Origin: Cloeon dipterum
Lineage: Eukaryota; Arthropoda; Insecta; Ephemeroptera; Baetidae
Assembly (NCBI RefSeq): GCF_949628265.1
Contig: NC_088787.1
Span: forward strand, 24,728,501-24,792,500
Length of the DNA stretch: 64,000 bases
Direction: 5' to 3'
A program made the position numbers and the translations under genes. Shown here one piece after another: positions 50,601 to 62,900 of the stretch. The notes under the pieces were generated by a model. The model was not told where the DNA came from. It ran no database searches and was given only the letters and a program-made list of their open reading frames with translations. Position 1 is the first letter of the stretch, and the number at the start of each line of letters is the position of its first letter.

Positions 50601-53600
50601 GACAAGGTCGCCGCCCCCCGCGCACGATTGCGAGCACCGAGCAGAGATAACGGGAAAAAGGCAAGATCCTCCCGCGATCTTCTCTTTCTCCGCTCGTGAC
50701 CTCGTCTTCTCAATCAATTCGGCGCAAATTCACAATCATTTCTCTCCTCCTGACGCTGTTTTGCTGCTTTTGCATGAACGAGAGAGTGGACGGCGCGAAA
50801 GCTGGTGAACAAATAATAATAATAACGCACGCGCTAAAACAATGAAATGATTGCATCTTCTTTGCAGCCAGGGCTCTACTTGTTGAACTAGAAAAAATTG
50901 CTGAGTTTATTTATTTAGCAGGCTCGTGAGCCTTATAATGCTCACTGTGCCAATTACTCAATTCAATATCGGAGAATTCTTTGTAGGAAAAAAAACTGGA
51001 AACTGAGTTATGTTGTTTCTATTTGTCAACAAAGCAAAAATCCTTAGTACCCTTCATGTCTTTCTAAGCATTTTTAAACATGATTTAATTTAAATGCAAC
51101 TCCTCCAGCGAAAGACAAAATAATGTAGATTTTCACCTTGATTGAAGCTCTTCAAATTCGCTCTTATTAATTTTTAATCTCGACACTCAATTCTGTGGGA
51201 TCTGCTGATCCCCAATAAGCATTCCGTAAATTAATAATGATTTTAATGTAACCTTTGGGTTTTAAATGGGCCTCATTGTTATGATATTTGCAGAAAAATG
51301 GATTTTTGTAAATTTTCGTGATTTGATCTTGACCGGCAGCCATGCGTCGCCACCACGTGTTGATTGCCCTTCAATAAACCTGCTCAGTTGTGCTAATTAG
51401 TGTATTTATAAAAGCGCACTGGCGACAATGTCGTGCCTTAAGAAGCAAAAGACAAAGCTGGATGAAACCAAACCTGGGAAAGAATCCTGAAGCGATTTCA
51501 AAATTGTTTGCACAAGTGAACGAGCAGAGTTGCGGAAGAGAAGAGGAAAAACACTTTGAACAGTGAGGGAGAGTTGCGTAAGCCAAGTTGGTGCGTTTTC
51601 GCATGCACTCACGGTGTCGCCGTGCCGATTTTTACTGTAGATTTGACAAAAGCCTAATTTGCATCCGAATGGAGTAGAGAAACGAATGAAACAGCCTTGG
51701 CAAGCCAGTCAAGAGTCAGGCGACAACCGCGCGTTCAATTTCCCGGCGGCCGAAACGCGTCTGACGTCATTCGCGTGTGTGTTTTCCGTTCGGCTGATTA
51801 TTTGCGCCGTGGAAAACAGTGCTAGTCTATTTTGCAATGTGTGTTTCACGTCTTTATCACTGTCAATCAAGCTGGGCTCATGAGTAGAGGAATGAGAGCA
51901 AAAGGCGCAAAAATCAGTTGTTAAAAATGCCAATAGTAAAAAATTCATGCAAAGCTTTTCCACTTTGTTTCAAAAAATTGAATTCCCAAAAAGATACTAC
52001 ACAAAAACATTTAAAATCACGGGAAATGTTCAGGGTAGGTTTACCCTGACGGAAGCTATCGATCAATATCACTGTAACCGATAACTGAATGTATCGATTT
52101 GGTGGCGTTCAGGGTGCAAGTGGGGGTAGAGAGACACGATTCGAACTATTCGAAGACAGACCAGCGTCGCAAGCAGTCGAGCCTTCTCTCTCCCCTCTCG
52201 CAGCCCTGAGCAGCGGACATGCAACCACAGATCGGCACCCAATACACGTAAAGCAAGGTAAAACCACTCTGTTTCCCCGCTCGCACCCCTTGCCCATAAT
52301 GAATCATACTAAAGAGACAGACAGGAATCATTATTATACTTGTCTATTTTCATCCAAGTCAAAAATACATATAATATATAATGAATAGGTCATTATTTTT
52401 CGAGTCCAATAGCCGAACGAATAATCCCACGTAACCAGGGCCGGCCAAGGGCCCGCGAGCTTGCCTCTCGCGCGGTACAGCCGCGTGTTCCATTGACAGT
52501 AATGTGTAAATCAAACGCACCACACAGCAAATTGCCTTTCGCAGTTACATTTTAAGTTGAAAATTTGGTGGAAAATCTTGCTCAATCAAACAGTGTATTG
52601 ATGACGCACTGTACAGATTAAATTTATTTGTGATGAAAGGATTTATTTATTTTTTATTTTATACAAACAATCACAGCTTCAAAATGATGAAAATCGTGTC
52701 TTATATTCTGCGCATACAGTCAGGATGCAATATTAATTTTTCTATGAATCACAGATTTCGAAACTTCAGCAGAACCGAGACAACTTTTATTAGTACATAA
52801 AACTATTTTTGTATCCATGCTTGCTAAGGGAAAGGGGATGGAACGAGCAGGTAGCTTGTAAATAATTTTAGGTGTCGCCATGTCAAAAGGGGAACAAATA
52901 GTGACTTCTTGTGCCTTCACAAAGCTTGCTAGTCTTACCTCGGGTACGCAGTCAAAAACAGGAGAGAATAAACACTAAATTTCCCTCAGGAGGGTAGTTC
53001 TAGGTTTCAAACCATTGTGTTTATTTATTTCTTAAAAACATTCAACTGTTATTGGAGGGTTGCTAAGAATTTTTCTTAAAGACAGCCATTGCTTGTTTCC
53101 AGCAATTTCATTTTGAAAAATAAAGACAGTATCAGTAGCGCCAAACCCTCTGCAGTTTCTTCCTGAACCGTCTACACCCATCGAATAAAGGTTCATTTGC
53201 AAACGCAACGGCCGGCCTTTGAAAATTCAGCAAGGCTGGAAAGTGCTGAATTTCGGTTGGCAGACGCAACGCACTTCCTGCACGATCTCTGTCTCGTTTT
53301 CTTTCTCCTTTTTGACCAGCTGCGCGCGGAAGAATAAGAGGCAGCTGAATCAAAAAGCGATGAAATAAAAGAACAGCTCGTGCTTGTGTGATTCACCCGG
53401 GCTGGACTCGATCTCGCTACTCTGGTTAACAGGAGCGAAATTCCGCCGCTGATTGAATTTTATTTCGGTGTTATGGAATAGCTTCGCGCTGGACGAGTTC
53501 ACCGAAACTGTCGGCAGCGCGCGGCGCGTCTGCGGCGGCGGATCAATGGTGCATGCGCACTGCTGCGGCCACCCTCGGCGCTGACCACCCTCGCTGACCC

Positions 53601-53846
53601 ACTAGTCGCGTCGGCCACGCCCACCCTAGCGAAATTAAAAGTGTGCAGACACACGAGAGCGAGTCAGTCGATGAGCTGCAAATGGTTCGATATAAATTAA
53701 AAATGCTAATTCAAGTAGGCTGCCGTAAAATTCGTAAATTACTGAGAATTAATTAAAAATTTTTGGGTTTGAGGGCACGCAAGTAGGAAATTTGTCGCTT
53801 GGCGAGGCGCTCACGATCGGAAAGAGTGGCTGGAAGCAAGAAAGAG

Positions 53847-53915
<69 letters not shown>

Positions 53916-56900
53916 GTGACGAAAAGAGGACGAGCACGGCGGCGGCGAATCCACCACTACCGCCGCCGCCGCTTTGATATTATAAACAGAAAACGGCGAA
54001 GCAGCAGCGCGAGTCAGTCATGCCATAATGCTGGTTGGCGGAGTTCGGTGCGGCCGCCGCCTCCGCCTTGGCCGCCGCGGCCGCAGTGCACCCTGAGGGT
54101 GGCCGCCCTGGAGCAGGACGAGCAGCCGCATCAGCAGCATGGTAACAGAGGTCGGCATTTTGGTCTCGGCGATTCGGCCCGCCGAATAACACTGGGGGGG
54201 GGGGCGCCACCCCTGCGCCTCGGACGGGGTGCATGTGTGTGTGTGTGTATCGACCTCCCCGTAGGTAGCGAGAGCGAGCGACCGGCTGGCTGGCTCTGAA
54301 ACATTGCATTACAACATGCTCTCCTCGCTATTATAATACACTCCCACTACTCTCGTCGTCCGACACAACTAACTCGGTCGGCCGAAGCTGTCGTCGCCGC
54401 CGCCGCCGCTGCTTCTTCTTCCAGAGATGACGAGTTTACATTATAATAATAGGCATATTGCGCGTGCCCTCGTTTTCCCTACTTGCTGCCTCTGCTGACG
54501 ACGAAAATCGCGCGCGCGTCAACCCGATTAAACAGGCCATGCAAATCATCCAAATATTTCATTACTCGCCTAGCTTGCTCGGACGATTTTGTGGTTTTCT
54601 TTATTGAAATCAGCTCCAAAGTTTCAGTCCGATGGAAGCACAACCGTGACAGTTTCAAATTAAAATGGGCTGAGCTCATGGTCATTATATTTTAGGGTTC
54701 TGTCTTAATTGGTTCGTCGCAACAACGAACCACTTGCTGAGATCAACGTTTTGTTCAGATGACTCAGTTGCTTACGTTTTCATGGAAAATTTGAAATATG
54801 ATTTAACAGTTTTGAATTTCACGCCTCCAAACATTACTTCTCCAAGAAATTTTCCGCTTTAATGTCGAGTAACAAAAACAAAGCCATAGCGTGTTTTTCT
54901 GTCTGTATGATTTTTTTTTTCGTTTTGTTGCCTTACGCCAAATTGTGTCAAACGAATTAAATTATAGCGAGAGAGATTGAGCAAGCCGCTGCCGCCGCGT
55001 AATTCCGTCTGGGTGTCGGAACGAACAAACTGCGTGGGAAAATCGCCGCGTGCGCTCTTTTTCTTGCGAAACCACCGCTAGGTAATCAGGCCGCGCTGAG
55101 AGGAATATCATGTGTGTAATACACACGAAATTAGCGCCTTTTCGTCCAGCCAGGCCACCGAAAACAATTGCTGAGACTTTTGTGGAGGGCGCCGCGCTGG
55201 CGTTAATCTGGTCGCGAGAAAGAGAAGTCGGTGCTGATAAGCGAGCAGCTCTGTGTTGCATCTCCTTGGCGCTCACGATAAAGACGCGAACGCGACGAAT
55301 GTGTTGATGAATGAACGAAACGCCCGGCTGAAACAACACAAATTCTGATTGGCGACGCGTGTCACACTCGCGGCGGAAGTTGCGTAACTTCCCCCGCTGA
55401 TCGCCGCAAATATGCGAGACTGCGACTTTGAGCGAATTTCGACACCGACGCAGGATAACGCACTGAGTAAACAAATCAGCTCGCAACAATTGGCAGAATG
55501 TCGTCATACCGAATCCCGGAAACATGAATTCGGTCTTGTAGATATTTAATTGAAAATTTTATGGCCTCTGGTAGACTCTTAAGTTTCTCTTATTATATTT
55601 TTACAAACACGTCAGAAACCGTTTTTATTTTTCAAATTAATTTCTACTTCAACTTGTCTATTGATCCTGATTAAGCATTTGGAGCATTAATTACCCGTCA
55701 CGTCTTATTTATCATTTTATCAAAATCATTCCATCCTTTGATGTTCCAGCAGCCGCAAGCTCCGGCAGCACAGGCTCAGATGCCGCCGGCACAGCCGCCG
55801 CAGCAGCAGCAGCCACAGCAAAAGTACCTGAAGCGCAACTTGAACGACCTGCACGATGGTGAGGCGTCGTTCGAGCCGCCTACCAAGATGCAGTGCACTG
55901 GTGGCCCTCAGCAGCAACAGCAGCAGCAGGGCAATCGGATACCTCCGCAGGGCAGCGACCCCATGGTGGCCAAAATGGTCGCCGATATTCAGTTGGCGTC
56001 GGTTGCGCAGGCGCAGCAGATGTCGGCCAACGTGAGCAACGCCAAGGTGTCCAAGAGCAACGGCGACTCGGCGGCGACGGCGTCGCCGGTGCCAGAGCGC
56101 GGCGCCACTCCTAAGTCAAACCCAGGCACGCCAGCGTCAGCGGCCACGCCGGGCTCCTCGCAGGCCGGCACGCCGCAGCAGGGCCGCGCCTCTGACTTCC
56201 CCTTAATCTCCACCGACCTCAAACAGGTAAGACAACTCGAAACCTTAGTTTTCATGTAGTTTCCTCTTTTTTGTTCCTTCCTGTGACCTCAGAAAATAAT
56301 CACATTGTTGATGTAATTTTTAGACCAAACACGAAACTTTGCAGATAAATCAACCTGATCATAGGATTCAAATTTTATTCTCGAACAAATAACATTCGAT
56401 TAAACAAAATCAGAAATTTGTGATTACCATTCATGTAGTTCTTATTCCTTTTCCGTGTATTGTATGTGGAGCTTGTTTTCAAAACTGAACTTTTTTCGTC
56501 GAGATCAAATGTGTCTTCTCTTTTTGAAACTTGCTTGACAATTCGCAATTTTTATTTTTTACAGTAAGTCACCACTTTGCTACTTAAACAAAAGCCTCGA
56601 GTCACATAATATGTTTGGTCTTTATAAATCACACAAATTTTTTTTCATCTCAAGCAAGGTACTTGATTGTGACAAAGCTTCTAAAAACCCATTGCATAAA
56701 TTTCCCGCTGCAATTTGAGTTGCGACAGTAGCGTCAAAACTTGTAAAAATGGAGACAGTGAAATTATGGCTGTGAAAGGGCGTTTATTTGACTATTCTTC
56801 TTCTGAACGCTTGTGGCGCTGCGGTCACGTCACAACTCCAGCAGCTGAAGGGGGCTACATGTGTTGCATGTCATGTAAGCTCTATCTTTACCTACAAGTA

Positions 56901-59900
56901 ACAGAGACAAATTCAGTCAAAAATTAGAAAAAAAATTAGGCTAAGCTAAGCCTTGCAACTCTTTCCTGTCCCCTGTTTTCCTGTTTTAATGTGATTTTAA
57001 TATCGGCATTCAATCTTAATCAGGAGCCCCTGATGGACTATGATTATTCGCTGGAACATTGCGCGCTGGCCATCAAAGAGGACGAAGACAAAGGCTTCAC
57101 AGTCAACCCGTCGCAAGATGTCTTCGACATGACTGCCTTTGAACTGAACGGCACCGAGTTCAGCGATTTTCCCTTTTCAGAGGACGAACTGGAGGTGGCG
57201 CGGCCGGCGCCGCCTCAGGCTCAGGTGCCTTCTGTGCCGATGCCTATGAACGAGATGAAGCTTGGCGTGCACAGTCCATCAGGGGCGCAGTGCTCGCCCC
57301 AGTCAGCCATGTACGAGGCGCCAAAAGGCAACCTGCAGGCGCCGGCCTACATCGCCACCGAGCAGCTGCGAAACATAGCCAAAAACCACAACCAGAATAA
57401 CAATATCTACAGTCCTGGCCCAGTGGTGCCCCCTGCGCCAGGCGCAGCCCCCAGCTCGCAGCACACGCTCGGCCCCAGCGGAAACTCTTTTGGCTTCCCC
57501 GGCGGCAACGAATCGGCCGCCTTCATGCACAGTCCTGGAGCGGGCCCCCCGCCGCCGCCTTACCTCGCCAAGCAGCAACAGCAGCACCAAGCTCCCGCGG
57601 GCGCCTTCAGCGACAACTTGATGCCCAACTTCACTCTGGACCAGAAGCGGCAGCTGTCCATGCAGCAGCAGCTAAGCCAGAAGCTAGCCTACACCAACAA
57701 GCAGCAGCCGCCGGTGCCTGGGCCTCTGATGGTCCCCCAGCAGCAGCAGCCGCAGGCCCAGCCGCCCCAGCTGAGCCACCAGCAGCCGTCACCGCAGCAG
57801 GCGTACCAGCCGTACGGCAGCCCGAATCACGGCAGTCCCCGCTTCGTGGGCAGCGGACACTTCGGAGGGCCCACCACCCCTACCCAGCCCAATCGACCCC
57901 CCTCGCACCCCAACAACGCGGCGGCTGGCTCGCTGCTCATGCCGCAGCAGATGCACCTTGGTCAGCAGCCTGGTCAGCAGCAGGTAGGAATCATTTAATT
58001 TATATTTCGCCAAAATAGTAATAGTGGGCTCATTTATTATTGGCATCGTGACATAATTTATTATTCGCTTGCATTGTCTGCCTTATGCAATCAGAGCCAA
58101 ACAAGCAACTTAAAATTCCAGCTCTTTATCGAATTGCTAAGAATCTGCTTGATAGAAGCATTAGTGACATCATGGCGGTGACGCGTCGAGGCACTGTCAA
58201 TTGACTCTGTCCCACCCGTGCACGAATCCGATTTGCTCTTTATTCAGATTTTCCATTGTCTTCATTCAGATAAGTTTCAATTTGCGGCAGACGGTCGGGC
58301 GCGAGAGAGATTACACTCAGTGCGGACAGCTCAATCGGAGCGGCGGCCGCTATAACGCCATGCATCGTCGTTTTGCCGTGCCACGGCCTGGCCGTCGTCG
58401 GTCGGCGCGTCCAAGGCTAATCGGCGACGATAAGCCACGGCTTGCTTGCGTGCGTGTTTCTCGTGTCGCGAGGCGATTTTCGGTTCGCCGTAGGAAAGAG
58501 CGAGGAGCGAGGGCGTGCTGGCTGGCTGGCTGGACGCTCTCCTGCTCGGCTGGCTGCGCACGGAAGGAGGGGAGGGGTGCGGTACCGTTCGGCGGCCGCA
58601 GGGGGAGTGGGTGGGTGGGTGGGTCGAGCAACAAGTGCGCCTCGCTCGTTCACACAGCTCCCCGCTCGCTGAATTCACGTGGCGCTCGCGAATTGCACGT
58701 GACGCGTGCGGTTCTCATTACCCGTTTCTCTCCGCTTCTTTTCTTTCGGCCCGCATTTGAATTTCCGAGCGGGGAGCGGGCAAAATCCAGCCGTTGACGA
58801 CTTTTGCACTCTCAGGCCCGAATATACACAGGAATAATTAAAATTCGTTCGTTACAAAGACTAGCCGTGTTTCTGTCATTTCGGCTGGTATGCACAACGA
58901 CGACAGTTGCTTTGATTTATCATAATAATATTATACTAGTTTGATGAAAATGCACAAACGAAGAGAAACATGAATTATGTTTCCGCCAAAATGACTACAA
59001 GAAAGTAAAAGTGGTAGATAATTTTATTTTCATATACGCTTATGTTGGAAACAGATTCATATAAATATATTTTTTGTATTCATCCTTGCAGCGTCCATAT
59101 ATTGAATTGACGGTGTGCAGGGCTTTTATAATGCGTAATTTGCCTCCCGTAGGTCTAGAGAATTCAGCTAGTGACCTCTTTTTCGTATTGAGTTAAAAAA
59201 TCACCCGTCTTGAAAACAACTATGTACCAGGAGTATCCTAAAAACTTTCATTTTGCCCTTCAACTTTTTCACGGTCTTCACTAACCTCAACCTCCAGTCA
59301 AAAGTGGAACAGTGTGAAAATAATTGTTTTTCAGAGGATTTTAATTATGATGCCGTAACTTGTCGAAGGAAAAAAGGGAGTTTTTTCTAGAAACGAGGAC
59401 GAAGTCCGTTTCTTTCATAATGTTGATCTTGAATAATTTAAAAACATAAATTTTTAGAAGGCCAGTATCAACAAATGGCTATTTTCTTCGAAGCTGTGTT
59501 AAATACGTTAAAAATGCGTGTTAGATTAAAAAACAATATATATATATTGGTCTGCGCCACCAAGAGAAGTAATTTAATTTCCCTCAAAAAATATATCTGT
59601 AAAAATAGAGGTTATCGTAATTTTAAATTCCTTTTTCTATCACCAAAAACGTTATTGGGTTATTCCTATGCACTATAATAACGAACACAGGCCCGAAATA
59701 CCCAGTTTGGGTCTGATTAAAAGTTATAAGAAATACGCAAAACCTAACTACGTTCTAATCAATTGTTTTTTACGAGATTTGTTTTAATATTTCCTCTACT
59801 GTAATGAGAATGCTTAATATTGAATTTCGTCTATCCAGAATAATCTGTAGCTTATTGTTTTTCCATGAAATCGATCAGCGTGGATGGCCGGTCGAATTTT

Positions 59901-62900
59901 CCCTTTCGTGATTCGGCGGCCGCCCTCTGCTTGCGAGCGGCTGACTTTTCGCCTGCTTAGCCCGCCGTCAGCCGAGTGTTTGCAGAGAGCAAGGCGCATT
60001 TTTATGTGTTATCGATTTGCGCCGCCTGCCTCGCTCGCGCCGCCGTCGACGACCAGCATTATTATTTTGCGCGTCGTGCCTGCTTGCACTCTCCCGCAAC
60101 ACTTGCAACCGACAAGAAAACCCGCTGCCACTCGAATATTAGCTGTACATTGGAACGAAATTATAGGCCAGTCATTAAATTGAAATGCCATTCCTCTAAG
60201 AATGTGAATTTTTACAGTCACTGAGCATTCTTCAATAATCTTTTATTATTGAGAGTCAAAATTACATTAAATGTGGAGATGTTAATTTTTCCCTTAAATT
60301 TATTAGTTTGGTTTACCAGAAACTGTTTTATCCAAATATTTTATCTGGATGAGAATTTTATTATGATAATTTGAATTTTAGTGATTGTCAGATTGAACAG
60401 CTTATTTTGGAGTAAGAATTGATGGGGGAAGTAATGCATGTTAGCATTTTTTTACAAAATTACTATAATCCATCATTGGCTTTTAGCAATGCCTGTGATT
60501 GTTTAAAATAAAAAATGTTTAAGTGATAACCGATAATAATAATCCACGTTTGCAACTGATTCCTGAGAATAAACTTTTATTTCCATCCAATTTTCTTTTC
60601 AGATCTTCCCGAGTTTATTTTACATCTAGCTCTTTTTGGTAGGTTTGAATGAGAAAAACGCATTACAAATTTGTGGCCGTACGCTTAAATTAATTACCAT
60701 TATTTACCTGTACTCGTCTGTCTCAATACATTAATTTTTAACTTGAATTTAAACTTTTTAACTCATAAATTATACAGCAAGCTATTTTTGTCGCAGAGAA
60801 TGCATCAAGATGAAAATAATACAAATTTGCCTCGAATCAACCAATTAATAATGAAAGCTAAAAATTACAAAAAATTATTTCACTTGCACCCTAGGCACCC
60901 TTTCCTTACAGAGGGCGACCCTCGGGGGCGCCCTTGGCGCGTATCGATTCGCGAGTGGCGCTACGGTAGGCTATGCTTGGTGAGTGTGTGTGCAAGCGGA
61001 CGCATTGATCCTCATGCCTGCGCATCCCCCACGAAATACACACTCACACACAACCCTCATAGTCGTCTTCCCTGCTGACGAAAACTGGCCGCTTGTAATC
61101 GGCCTAATCGTACACACCGGAAGAAAATCGCGCTTTCAATCAGCAGCATGTTAAGCTTGATATCAGGAAAATATCACTTACTTGTGATACATATCCTGGT
61201 AGGATTTTGATTTCTTCTTTCTTGTGTATTTCCTTATTCAAACCCCAGGCAATTTTATTTAATTATTGGCTCGCGGAAAAATTTTGATCAAACAAAATCT
61301 CATTAAAATATTATTTGAAACATACGCGGGTGAAGAGAGTGGAATGGCGTTAGAAGTAAAACGATTTGGCTGATTGGGATGAAAAGCTCTCGTCACCGAA
61401 TAAGTGGATTTTACCAAAGTTGAGCGTCCAAAATAATCCGCTCAACGGCTCATTTGAAAGCCAATGAAAGCCATAAGAGGCGCGCACATTATCGCTATGC
61501 TCATGGACAAATTTTATTGCTGACCGAGAGGCTGACTGACTGCCTATAGTGCCTATCAAGACACGAGAATTAATGCGTATTTTTTGAGGTATCGCTGCAG
61601 GAAAATCCCGCCTGATTTTTAAGTGACTATTTCATTATTTTTAAAGCTAATCGAATATTAGGTGTATACAATTTCAAACAAATGAAATATTTAATTTCTA
61701 TTTTATCAGAATTATTTTTTATTTTTTCTTCAAATCTACGAAACCTTTGCCGCATCATCAGCAAGATTGATGACTTCAAATTGAGAATTGTTAATAAATG
61801 ACAATAATTGTACATTTTTTTGGTTGGTCAATTTTACTGACATCTCCTAAATTCCAAAGCGTTGTTAATTTATAACTTGTGTCCCCCCGTGACAGCGGCG
61901 AAGGGTCCGAAGAATGCTTTTGCACCAAACGCGTGTATTATTTGAGCCTTTGAGGGCGGAAACGATACACATTTTTCTTGACCTGGCTTGACGGTTGAAT
62001 TCAATTGCTGTCAACTTGGTTGTTGTTTTTCTAAGTTTCTCGCCTGTATAATCGTTCGTTTCAAGTTATGTTGAAACACATTATCCCCATAGAATATTTA
62101 GGAGGCGTTGCGAACGATGTGGCCATGCAGCATCTGCTAAAAACACCAAAAGCCAGAATTTTCCTTTTAACCTTGAGCGTTTTTGTATTTCATAGGAAGG
62201 CCTATTGTAAAAAACGGTTGGTTAAAAACGTGTGTTCAAACTAAGACATTGTTGACTCCAGAAAAAAAACGACGCAGAGAATATATATTATATACCTTGT
62301 TCGCAACGCCTGCTAGTTTGGCCTCTCTTTCAGGTCCCCTCATTTAATCCTATAACCTGGAGGCGAGCCGCGAGTTCTCCCTGACCATTAAAGCGAGCCA
62401 ACCCCGTGGAATGTGAGGTTGTCGCACTTTCTGTCGCTCTTTTACTATTTAGGGATTAGGCTTGTACGTGCTATTCTTGTGAGCAGTCAGCACGATTAAC
62501 CAACTTTTGTAAATTCCTGAGAGCGCCACCAGAAAAAAAATGATTTGCCATCGGGGCAAAGCGGTCGACTTTCCGGCGAGGGGCGTCTCGGATTTCGCTT
62601 CTTGCGCACTTGTTTCCCACGAGGGGACCAATTCGCCCTGATTTGCAACAATGCTCAGGTGTTCATTTTGGAAAGTAATATTATCTGCTCGGCTCGCCGC
62701 GGCTGGCGGCGAAGCAGTGACACAATCGCGCTCGCTCGTCGCTCGGGTTATACAACGTTTATTATTTGTGTGTAGAAAGCAGCAGCGGATATGACGTTGC
62801 GTCGCCGTCGCATGCATTAAAAAAGTCAAATAATGAGCTGTGCCTCATTGGGCAACGCTGCCTGCTTCGCGCTCGTCTCTACATTCGGTCGTTCGTTCGT

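Larger units (their letters stand above)
45565..55749. other. mam: First large intron of mastermind, with GC-rich islands
   Basis: No exon with coding character was found. AT-rich DNA is interrupted by GC-rich islands at about 46540-46800 (CRE TGACGTCA at 46721-46728), 47180-47400, 49150-49570, 50590-50830, 51700-51790 (TGACGTCA at 51762-51769), 52090-52300, 53280-54450 and 55000-55500. They look like regulatory elements or alternative promoters. Long open frames across them (for example 45140-45790 minus, 53799-54299 plus) follow base composition, not protein homology. Confidence 0.45.

Noticed and set aside
52420..52500. GC-rich stretch resembling a folded RNA or tRNA
   Set aside because: No acceptor stem pairing, no B box consensus and no anticodon loop could be placed.
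53799..54299. 166-codon plus-strand frame with an Arg-Glu repeat
   Set aside because: It is the translation of the AG microsatellite and GC-rich flank. The frame has no domain, and an equally long frame exists on the other strand.
58201..58797. 198-codon plus-strand frame in mastermind intron 3
   Set aside because: Arg-rich translation of a CpG island. Several other frames on both strands are equally open; no domain or splice support.
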